A stretch of DNA of 64,000 nucleotides, taken from NCBI RefSeq assembly GCF_019956555.1, contig NZ_JAHBDQ010000015.1:1-64000 (forward strand). Direction: 5' to 3'. Below are positions 26,036 to 35,300 of the stretch, one piece after another; within the stretch, counting starts at the first letter, position 1, and the number at the start of each line of letters is the position of its first letter. Both the position numbers and the translations under genes were made by a program. This DNA comes from Pseudomonas sp. A-RE-19. GTDB lineage: Bacteria > Pseudomonadota > Gammaproteobacteria > Pseudomonadales > Pseudomonadaceae. The notes below the pieces were generated by a model. The model had not been told where the DNA came from. It was given only the letters and a program-made list of their open reading frames with translations, and made no database searches.

Positions 26036-27771
26036 CGAGTTTTTTCCTGATCCTGATGTTGTTGCTGTTCGTACCAGAATTTGCGTCTGAGCAGTTCGCC
26101 GGGGTCATCCGGGATCTTGCGCAGCCATTGCTCCAGCGCCTGGCGCTGTTCGCCTTCGATCATGTCGCTGGCCGGGCGCTGCGGTGGCGTGGTGCTTTGT
26201 TCATCCCCCAACTCGCTGCCCGGGACTTCATTGGCGCCCGGTTGCGGTGGCGTTGTGGGCGGCTGTTCGGTGTCCGGGGTGGTCTGTTGGGCGTCGGTTT
26301 TCGGTTCACCGTTGCTCGACGGCTGGGTGGCACTGCCCGGCGGCGGTTCTTGCGTGGTGGTTTCGGCTTCATCACCTGCGTTTTTGTCTGGCTCGACGGG
26401 CGGCGCCGAGGCCTTCTGTTTCAGCAGACTTTCCACCAGTGCCTTGTTGGTCAGGGCCGGGCGCAGGTCCGGTTGACGTTCCAGCGCTTGTTCGTAAGCA
26501 TCCAGCGCCGCTTCCAGCTCACCGCTTTTGGCCAGGGCGTTGCCACGATTGTAGTGGGCGTAGGCGTCATTGCTTTCGGCAAACCGCTGAGCGGCGCCAC
26601 TGTAGTCGCCGGCTTCATAAAGTGCCACGCCTTGCCATTGAGCATCTTCAAAATGCTGCGCCGCCTCGGCCGGGCGCTTTTGTTTGAGCAAGTGCAGGCC
26701 CTGCTGATCGGGGCGCAGCCACAGGTCTTCGAATTCGAAGGCGTAACTCGGTTGCGGCAGCAGGAACAGCAGCGGCAGGCAGAACAGCCAGCCGCGGCGC
26801 CCGGCACAGGCGGCCAGCAATAACAGGGGCAGCAGCAGCCAGTAACCCTGATCGGCCCAAGTGTCGAGGCGCAACGTCTGGCCATCGTTGCGCAGATCCC
26901 GTGGACCGTCGAGCAGGCCAAGGCCGCGCAGGTCGGCATCGTCCAGGCGTGCCTGGCGGTAACGTCCACCCAGACCGTTGGCAAAGGCCTTCAGGCTGGG
27001 GCCGTCCAGACGCGGTACCAGAATTGCACCCTGATCGTCCTTGAGGAAACTGCCATCGTCCTGCGCGACCGGCGCACCTTCGGCGCTGCCGATACCGAGC
27101 ATCAGAAATGCTGTGGACTTGTCGTCCAGCGCTCGACGAATCCCTTGGCGCTCCTGTTCCGTCAGCGACGAACCGATCAGCAGGATCCGACCCTGGCCGA
27201 GGGCGCCCTGATCCAGCAATGCCAGTGCCTTGGTCACCGCCAGATCGGCACGATGACCCTCTTGGGGCATCAGCGATGGCTTGAGTGCATCCAGCAGGTT
27301 GCGGCTGGTCGACAGGTCATCCGACAGCGGCACCAAGGTGTGAGCGCTGCCGGCGTAGACGACGATTGCAGTCTGGGCGTCGCTGCGGCTTTGCAGCAGG
27401 TCGAGCAGTTTGCGCCGGGCCTGTTCCAGCCTGTTCGGCGTAACGTCGGTGGCGAGCATTTCCGGGGTCAGCTCAAGCAATACCACCAGCGGGTCGGCGG
27501 GTTTCTGACTGGTTTGTTCGACTCGTTGCCAACCTGGCCCCAGCAGGGCCAGCACGGTCAGTACCCAGGCCAGGCCCAGGGCAACCCACGGCAGTTTGCT
27601 CTCTTGGCCGCTGCCACCACTGAGCAATGCGGCATGGAAGGCTGGCGGCAGAATCATTTGCCAGCGGCCAGCGCGCTTCTGCCGGTGCCAGAGTTGCCAG
27701 AGCAACCAGCCCAGCAACGGCAACAACAGCAGCCACCAAGGGCGGAACCAGTGCGGCCAGAGCGCGATCAT
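26032..27771 (-). CDS. batB: VWA-TPR membrane protein (BatB/BatC fusion type)
   Basis: The start is the ATG giving MIALWPHWFRPWWLLLLPLL, which overlaps the stop of the preceding VWA gene (ATGA); the product has 579 residues. Order: two N-terminal membrane helices, a von Willebrand A domain (about 75-300), another hydrophobic block near 305-350, TPR repeats (YNRGNALAKSGELEAALDAY) about 395-460, then a long Pro/Thr/Gln-rich low-complexity region and a charged C terminus. This joins BatB-like and BatC-like parts in one chain. The VWA metal site is degenerate: where DxSxS is expected the chain reads LELTPEM. It may therefore bind partners without a metal. Confidence 0.88.
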   Translation of the reverse strand: MIALWPHWFRPWWLLLLPLLGWLLWQLWHRQKRAGRWQMILPPAFHAALLSGGSGQESKLPWVALGLAWVLTVLALLGPGWQRVEQTSQKPADPLVVLLELTPEMLATDVTPNRLEQARRKLLDLLQSRSDAQTAIVVYAGSAHTLVPLSDDLSTSRNLLDALKPSLMPQEGHRADLAVTKALALLDQGALGQGRILLIGSSLTEQERQGIRRALDDKSTAFLMLGIGSAEGAPVAQDDGSFLKDDQGAILVPRLDGPSLKAFANGLGGRYRQARLDDADLRGLGLLDGPRDLRNDGQTLRLDTWADQGYWLLLPLLLLAACAGRRGWLFCLPLLFLLPQPSYAFEFEDLWLRPDQQGLHLLKQKRPAEAAQHFEDAQWQGVALYEAGDYSGAAQRFAESNDAYAHYNRGNALAKSGELEAALDAYEQALERQPDLRPALTNKALVESLLKQKASAPPVEPDKNAGDEAETTTQEPPPGSATQPSSNGEPKTDAQQTTPDTEQPPTTPPQPGANEVPGSELGDEQSTTPPQRPASDMIEGEQRQALEQWLRKIPDDPGELLRRKFWYEQQQHQDQEKTR

Positions 27772-28847
27772 CGACGCCTCCGCAGGCGCAGGCGTTTGAG
27801 TCGCTGACGCCAATCGGGCAGTTGCGTTTGCAGAAACAGCTCCTTGGTAAACAGTCTTTGCAGCGGGTTATGCGGCCAGCGTTCACGGATCACCAGCAAC
27901 ATGCTCAACAGCAGCGCCATTGCCAACGGCCAGTGATACAACGCCTGGGCCGGGCGGGCCTGGGTGGGTTGTTGGGTGACCGGCTCCAGTTTGTCGAGGG
28001 TTTCCTTGATCGCCTGTAGTTCCTGGCCATCGTGGGCGCGGAAGTACTGGCCGCCGGTCGCTTGGGCGATGGCCTTCAAGGCAGGTTCGTCGAGGTCCAG
28101 GCTTGGGTTGATCCCGAGAAAACCGAGCGTGCTGCTTTCTTCCGGGTTGGCACCGATACCGACCGGGTAAATTTTCACGCCTTCGTTGGCCGCCAGTCGT
28201 GCGGCGGTCAATGGGTCGATTTCGCCGCCGTTGTTGGCGCCATCGGTGACCAGAATCAGCACGCGGCTTTGTGCCGGGCGTTGACGCAGGCGCTTGAGGG
28301 CCAGGCCGATGGCGTCGCCGATGGCGGTGTTCTTGCCGGCGATGCCGATCCGCGCTTCGTCGAGCCACACCCGTACGGTGTGCCGGTCGAAAGTCAGTGG
28401 CGCTTGCAAATAGGCCTGGCTGCCGAACAGGATCAACCCGACCCGGTCGCCGTCGCGACTTTCAAGAAAATCACCGAGCAGATGCTGTACCAGCGACAGT
28501 CGGCTGACGTCTTCGTCCTGCCACTGCATGTCGGGAAAATCCATTGAGCCGGACACGTCCACCGCCACCAGCAGATCGCGGCCACTGGCGGCCACTGGCA
28601 GGGGCTCGCCTAGCCATTGCGGGCGCGCCGCGGCGATCAGCAGCAACAGCCACAGCAGGATGAACGGAGCTTGCTGGCGCCAGGCCGGCAGATTCGCTCG
28701 GGCGCGACGGCGAGCGAGGCCTTCGAGGTCGCTGAGGAAGCTGACTTTGAGCGCCGGTTCGCCGCTGTCGGCCACTGGTAGCAGCACCCGCATCAGCCAG
28801 GGCAGGGGCAGCAGGGCGAAGATCCACGGCCAGGCGAACTCAAACAT
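27768..28847 (-). CDS. batA: BatA-like VWA-domain membrane protein
   Basis: The 359-residue protein starts MFEFAWPWIFALLPLPWLM (membrane helix), has a second helix near residue 60, then a von Willebrand A domain with an intact MIDAS motif (DVSGSMDFPD) and the later TDGANNGG, and ends with a C-terminal helix. BatA proteins expose the VWA domain to the periplasm and are thought to work with MoxR and the other Bat proteins. It overlaps the DUF4381 gene upstream by eight bases and the next VWA gene by four. Confidence 0.9.
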   Translation of the reverse strand: MFEFAWPWIFALLPLPWLMRVLLPVADSGEPALKVSFLSDLEGLARRRARANLPAWRQQAPFILLWLLLLIAAARPQWLGEPLPVAASGRDLLVAVDVSGSMDFPDMQWQDEDVSRLSLVQHLLGDFLESRDGDRVGLILFGSQAYLQAPLTFDRHTVRVWLDEARIGIAGKNTAIGDAIGLALKRLRQRPAQSRVLILVTDGANNGGEIDPLTAARLAANEGVKIYPVGIGANPEESSTLGFLGINPSLDLDEPALKAIAQATGGQYFRAHDGQELQAIKETLDKLEPVTQQPTQARPAQALYHWPLAMALLLSMLLVIRERWPHNPLQRLFTKELFLQTQLPDWRQRLKRLRLRRRR

Positions 28848-29334
28848 GTTTGCGAATCCAGGTGTCGACGGCCTGGGTCAGGCCGGCGATGGCCTTGTCG
28901 TCGAGTTTGCATTCGGGTTTGTAGGCGCCTTCCACCAGCACCATCCAGCGCGTAAGGCCGGCGGCCGGGCAGCGGTTATCGAGGAATGCCAGCCATTTGC
29001 GCCCGTTCAGGGTATGGCTCTGGCTGTAAGGGTAATGGTTGCGGCACAGGCGTTTGAGCAAACCGTTGAGTTGCTGCAACCAGGCACCGGCCGGGGCGCC
29101 GTCGTAGGGTTTGGGCATCAGGGCGAGTTCGGCCAGGGCCGCGAGACGCACCGGGTCCAGCGGTTGTTCGGCGCGGACGACGGGCTGCTTGTTCGGAATG
29201 AAACGGCGCAACTGCCACAGGCCGAAACCAATCAATGGCAGCAACAATAGCAGCAGCCACCAGCCCGGAGCCGGCGGCCAGAAGCCGATCGGTGGCGGGG
29301 AAATCAGCGGTTGCAGTTGATCGAGGCTGCTCAT
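28840..29334 (-). CDS. DUF4381-domain membrane protein
   Basis: The start is the ATG overlapping the DUF58 stop (ATGA), giving 164 residues beginning MSSLDQLQPLISPPPIGFWP; the longer open frame runs back into the DUF58 gene. One strong membrane helix (about 21-43, WWLLLLLLPLIGFGLWQL) is followed by a helical cytoplasmic domain with RLAALAELALMPKPYDGAP and a conserved LNGRKWLAFLDN. DUF4381 proteins occur almost only between DUF58 and BatA genes in Proteobacteria. The molecular role is unknown; a scaffold in the Bat complex is inferred from the context. Confidence 0.85.
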   Translation of the reverse strand: MSSLDQLQPLISPPPIGFWPPAPGWWLLLLLLPLIGFGLWQLRRFIPNKQPVVRAEQPLDPVRLAALAELALMPKPYDGAPAGAWLQQLNGLLKRLCRNHYPYSQSHTLNGRKWLAFLDNRCPAAGLTRWMVLVEGAYKPECKLDDKAIAGLTQAVDTWIRKHV

Positions 29335-30275
29335 CGACCTTTCCCCGGACGCTGTGGGTTCAAGTATTCGCGCAATTGCTCGACCATTTCGCTTTGGGTG
29401 CTCAACGGCATCAGCAACACCCGCAGCTTCTGCGCCAGCAGCTCCCAGCGGGCGATCCGTGCTTCCGCTTGTGCGCGATAGGCCTGGCGCAAGTCGAAAT
29501 TCAACGTGTCGATTTCCAGTTGCGCCCCTCGTTCGGCAAAACGAAGCAGGCCGGCGGCGGGCAGGGCGTGGTCCAGCGGATCGGATACGGGCAGCAGCAA
29601 CAGGTCGCAATGGCGCGACAACAGGCTCAACTGCTGCTCGGCACCGTCGGACAAGGCGCGTTCGTCGCAGATCACAATCACCAGGCTGCCGGGGCGCAGC
29701 ACTTCCCGGGCGCGGCGCAGGGCAATACCGAACGCGTCACGGTCCGGCTCGCTTTCGGTGTGCAGCGACTGATTGACCCGCACCAGCCGGTTGAGCAATT
29801 GCAGCAGGCTCTGTTTACTGCGTCGCGGCTTGATCTCGTAGTGCTCGTTGTCACCGAACACCAACCCGCCGACCCGGTCGTTATGACCCAGCGCCGCCCA
29901 GCCAATCAGGCTCGCCGCCTGGGCAGCAAGCACCGACTTGAACATCAGCCCCGAGCCGAAATACAGCCGACGGCTCTGTTCGACCATGATGAAAATCGGA
30001 CGTTCGCGTTCTTCATGAAACAGCTTGGTGTGCGGCTCCTGGGTCCGGGCGGTGACGCGCCAGTCAATGCTTCGCACGTCATCGCCGGCCTGATAGACCC
30101 GCACCTGATCGAAGTCCACCCCGCGTCCGCGCAGTTTGGAGTGGTGCAGGCCGATCAGCGGGCTACGCTGGCTCGGCGTGGAAAACAGCTGCACTTCGCG
30201 CACGCGATGGCGCATCTCGATCAGCTCGGCGAGGCTGATGCGGATGCCCGGCTCGGGCGGCAGGAGGGCGTTCAT
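29331..30275 (-). CDS. DUF58-domain protein of the MoxR/Bat operon
   Basis: The ATG at 30275 gives MNALLPPEPGIRISLAELIE, 314 residues; a TTG three codons earlier that overlaps the moxR stop is an alternative, and neither has a strong Shine-Dalgarno sequence. The DUF58 signature GRGVDFDQVRVYQAGDDVRS followed by IDWRVTARTQEPHTKLFHEE lies near residues 50-95, inside a VWA-like fold. No membrane segment is obvious. DUF58 proteins are regular partners of MoxR ATPases and are probably remodelled by them or recruit their clients. It sits second in the operon. Confidence 0.88.
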   Translation of the reverse strand: MNALLPPEPGIRISLAELIEMRHRVREVQLFSTPSQRSPLIGLHHSKLRGRGVDFDQVRVYQAGDDVRSIDWRVTARTQEPHTKLFHEERERPIFIMVEQSRRLYFGSGLMFKSVLAAQAASLIGWAALGHNDRVGGLVFGDNEHYEIKPRRSKQSLLQLLNRLVRVNQSLHTESEPDRDAFGIALRRAREVLRPGSLVIVICDERALSDGAEQQLSLLSRHCDLLLLPVSDPLDHALPAAGLLRFAERGAQLEIDTLNFDLRQAYRAQAEARIARWELLAQKLRVLLMPLSTQSEMVEQLREYLNPQRPGKGR

Positions 30276-30280
30276 CGGGG

Positions 30281-31240
<960 letters not shown>

Positions 31241-31280
31241 CGATGACTGTTCCTGGAAAGGGTGACCGAAGACGTTCAAA

Positions 31281-31303
31281 TAACGCCAGGGCTGGGGGCG
31301 TTA
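31281..31303 (-). promoter_or_regulatory. Inverted repeat upstream of the moxR-bat operon
   Basis: TAACGCC and GGCGTTA are exact complements separated by nine bases, 41-63 bases before the moxR start codon. It may be an operator or a leader hairpin; no specific regulator is recognised. Between it and 31456 I see only a single decayed REP half (around 31420-31436). Confidence 0.35.
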
Positions 31304-31456
31304 CTTTAATCCATCGCAGGGGGCGGCGACTAACGGCATTTTGTGCAAAGTGCGGGAAATGATGGGCAAAATTGTTGGAAGTTTGTAGGCGAGGGACAGG
31401 GTGGTGATCTGGCTGGCCTCATCGCGAGCAGGCTCAGGCACCCGAGATTCCGAGGC

Positions 31457-31810
31457 TTAGAGCTGGCTTATATAGGTGCCGGTACCTTTAAGGATGTTCT
31501 GCAAAGTTTCTTCCACCTCAGCCAGGTCGCTGGCATCGGTACTGTGAATGATTTCCAAAGAATCATCGCCATTAAGTGCATCAGCGTCACCGGCAGCAAT
31601 TTCGATCAATAGACGGGTAGGGCTTAGGGTGATTTTCACTCCGTCCAGGGTCGATGGTTCGCCGTCCAGGGTAATGTCCAGCGCGTCCTCGTCCGGGTAG
31701 CGGGTCATCAGGAACATCTCGCCCTGCTCGCTATGGCAGGCGAGCATGGCCATGTTGTCTTCTTCGTCATCGCACGGGTTGACGATCAAGAGGGCTGTGG
31801 TCATTTGCAT
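31457..31810 (-). CDS. Small acidic conserved protein of unknown function (117 aa)
   Basis: The ATG at 31810 is preceded by GGAATA at a suitable distance. The protein is acidic and soluble, with an N-terminal MTTALLIVNPCDDEEDNMAM, a central stretch DALDITLDGEPSTLDGVKIT and a C-terminal helix (DLAEVEETLQNILKGTGTYI). There is no signal peptide and no catalytic motif that I recognise. It lies between the moxR operon and gdhB, as I recall a small hypothetical gene doing in P. aeruginosa. It is divergent from gdhB. Confidence 0.7.
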   Translation of the reverse strand: MQMTTALLIVNPCDDEEDNMAMLACHSEQGEMFLMTRYPDEDALDITLDGEPSTLDGVKITLSPTRLLIEIAAGDADALNGDDSLEIIHSTDASDLAEVEETLQNILKGTGTYISQL

Positions 31811-32314
31811 GGGGTATTCCTGGCTCGACGAGCATTGTGAAGACGAACAAAGGGCAATTCTGCCAGCCCCGGGGAATTTCTGCTCGCCTGAGTGTCTGAG
31901 GATGTATTGTGAACAGCCGAAGCATCCTCAGTCATTTTTGGCACGCATGTACCGTAAAGCCGGGCTTAAAGCGCCCGTTTTGCTACACGGCTGCTAGTGT
32001 TGTTCAAGGTATATGCCGCGAGTTACGTGCCTATGACCGAATATGTCGCAGCGCTGCAAGCACGGCCCTTGCCGCACTCGTTAAGCTGCGCAACGGATGA
32101 GCACCCGTAAAGGCATTGCCTGTTGCCCCGGCAGTCGTTTTTGCAGATGCCCATTCAATGGAAGGTGAATGTGACCTGAGTGTCTCGTCCAGCTTCACCC
32201 ACCTGTCATTCTGTTTCCTCTGCCCGAGAATCAGGAACAGGATGACGGGATTGCCCCGAAAGGGGTTTGCACGCGACGCTTCCATCAATAACAAGCCCAA
32301 GCGGAGTACCACAG
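31811..32314. other. Divergent spacer upstream of gdhB
   Basis: This 504-base gap should hold the promoters of gdhB (plus) and the small acidic gene (minus). A possible 62-codon open frame with several cysteines runs on the plus strand from 31809 to 31997, but its start lies in the opposite gene's ribosome binding site, so I do not call it. From about 32000 to 32300 I see no gene, no REP element and no clear operator. The gdhB ribosome binding site (GCGGAG) is at 32301-32306. Confidence 0.4.
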
Positions 32315-35300
32315 ATGGCGTTCTTCACCGCAGCCAGCAAAGCCGACTTCCAGCATCAACTGCAAGCGGCACTGGCGCAGCACATCAGTGAACAGGCACT
32401 GCCACAAGTGGCGCTGTTCTCTGAACAATTCTTCGGCATTATTTCCCTGGACGAGCTGACCCAGCGTCGGCTGTCCGACCTCGCCGGCTGCACCCTTTCT
32501 GCGTGGCGCCTGCTTGAGCGCTTCGATCACGCGCATCCGCAAGTGCGCGTCTATAACCCTGACTACGAACGCCACGGTTGGCAGTCGACCCACACCGCGG
32601 TCGAAGTGCTGCACCACGATCTGCCGTTTCTGGTGGACTCGGTGCGCACCGAGCTGAACCGTCGCGGCTATAGCATCCATACCTTGCAAACCACTGTGCT
32701 GAGCGTGCGTCGCGGCAGCAAGGGCGAGCTGCTGGAAATCCTGCCTAAAGGCACCCAGGGCGACGACATTCTGCAAGAGTCGCTGATGTACCTGGAAATC
32801 GACCGTTGCGCCAACACGGCCGAACTCAATGTCCTGATGAAAGAGCTGGAGCAGGTTCTCGGTGAAGTCCGCGTCGCGGTCGCCGATTTTGAACCGATGA
32901 AAGCCAAGGTCCAGGAACTGATCGAAGGCATCGACAACAGCAAGTTCGTCATCGACACCAACGAAAAATACGAAATCAAGAGCTTCCTGGAATGGCTGGT
33001 GGGCAACCACTTCACCTTCCTGGGCTACGAAGAGTTCGTGGTGGGCGAGGATCAGAACGGCGGTCACATCGAATATGACCAGAGCTCGTTCCTCGGCCTG
33101 ACCAAACTGCTGCGCGCCGGCCTGACCGTCGATGACCTGCGCATCGAAGATTACGCCGTCAACTACCTGCGCGAACCGACGCCGCTGTCGTTTGCCAAGG
33201 CTGCGCACCCAAGCCGTGTTCATCGTCCGGCGTACCCGGATTACGTGTCGATCCGCCAGATCGATGCCAATGGCAAGGTCATCAAGGAATGCCGCTTCAT
33301 GGGCCTGTACACCTCGTCGGTGTATGGCGAAAGCGTGCGGGTCATTCCTTACATCCGTCGCAAGGTCGAGATCATCGAACAGCGTTCGGGCTTCCAGGCC
33401 AAGGCTCACTTGGGCAAGGAACTGGCTCAGGTCCTTGAAGTGTTGCCTCGCGACGACTTGTTCCAGACTCCGGTGGACGAGCTGTTCACCACCGTGATGT
33501 CGATCGTGCAGATCCAGGAACGCAACAAGATCCGCGTGTTCCTGCGCAAAGACCCGTACGGCCGTTTCTGCTACTGCCTGGCTTACGTGCCGCGCGATAT
33601 CTATTCCACCGAAGTGCGCCAGAAGATCCAGCAAGTGCTGATGGATCGCCTGAAAGCCTCGGACTGCGAGTTCTGGACCTTCTTCTCCGAGTCCGTGCTG
33701 GCCCGTGTGCAACTGATTCTGCGGGTCGATCCGAAGAACCGTCTGGACATCGACCCGGTTCTGCTGGAAAAAGAAGTGGTGCAGGCCTGCCGCAGCTGGC
33801 AGGACGACTACGCGAGCCTGGTGGTCGAGAGCTTCGGCGAAGCCCAGGGCACCAACGTGCTGGCCGACTTCCCGAAAGGCTTCCCGGCCGGTTACCGCGA
33901 GCGTTTCGCAGCCCACTCGGCTGTGGTCGACATGCAGCACCTGTTGAGCCTGAGCGAAAAAAATCCGCTGGTCATGAGCTTCTATCAGCCGCTGGCCCAG
34001 GTGTCCGGTCAGCGCATGCTGCACTGCAAGCTGTATCACGCCGACACCCCGCTGGCGTTGTCCGATGTCTTGCCGATCCTGGAAAACCTTGGCCTGCGCG
34101 TGCTGGGTGAGTTCCCGTATCGCCTGCGTCACAACAATGGCCGCGAATTCTGGATTCACGACTTCGCATTCACCGCCGCCGAAGGCCTGGAACTCGACAT
34201 CCAGCAGCTCAACGACACCTTGCAGGACGCTTTCGTCCACATCGTGCGTGGCGATGCCGAGAACGATGCGTTCAACCGTCTGGTGCTGACCGCCGGCCTG
34301 CCATGGCGCGACGTGGCGCTGCTGCGTGCCTACGCTCGTTACATGAAGCAGATCCGTCTGGGCTTCGACCTGGGTTACATCGCCAGCACCCTGAACAACC
34401 ACACCGACATCGCTCGCGAGTTGACCCGGTTGTTCAAGACCCGTTTCTACCTGGCGCGCAAGCTTGGTACTGACGATCTGGAAGACAAGCAGCAACGCCT
34501 GGAACACGCGATTCTGGCGGCACTGGACGATGTTCAGGTGCTGAACGAAGACCGCATCCTGCGTCGTTACCTGGACCTGATCAAAGCAACCCTGCGGACC
34601 AACTTCTATCAGACCGACGCCAACGGTCAGAACAAGTCCTACTTCAGCTTCAAGTTCAACCCGCACCAGATTCCAGAGCTGCCGAAGCCGGTTCCGAAGT
34701 TCGAAATCTTCGTTTACTCGCCACGCGTTGAAGGCGTGCACCTGCGCTTCGGCAACGTGGCGCGTGGTGGTCTGCGCTGGTCCGACCGTGAAGAAGACTT
34801 CCGTACTGAAGTCCTGGGCCTGGTAAAAGCCCAGCAAGTGAAGAACTCGGTCATCGTACCGGTGGGTGCGAAGGGCGGCTTCCTGCCGCGTCGCCTGCCA
34901 CTGGGCGGCAGCCGTGACGAGATCGCGGCCGAGGGCATCGCCTGCTACCGCATCTTCATCTCGGGCCTGTTGGACATCACCGACAACCTGAAAGACGGCG
35001 CGCTGGTACCGCCGGCCAACGTCGTGCGTCATGACGACGATGACCCGTACCTGGTAGTGGCGGCGGACAAGGGCACTGCGACCTTCTCCGACATCGCCAA
35101 CGGCATCGCCATCGATTACGGCTTCTGGCTCGGCGACGCCTTTGCGTCCGGCGGCTCGGCCGGTTACGACCACAAGAAAATGGGCATCACCGCCAAGGGC
35201 GCGTGGGTCGGCGTACAACGTCACTTCCGTGAACGCGGCATCAATGTTCAGGAAGACAGCATCACCGTGGTGGGCGTCGGCGACATGGCCGGTGACGTGT

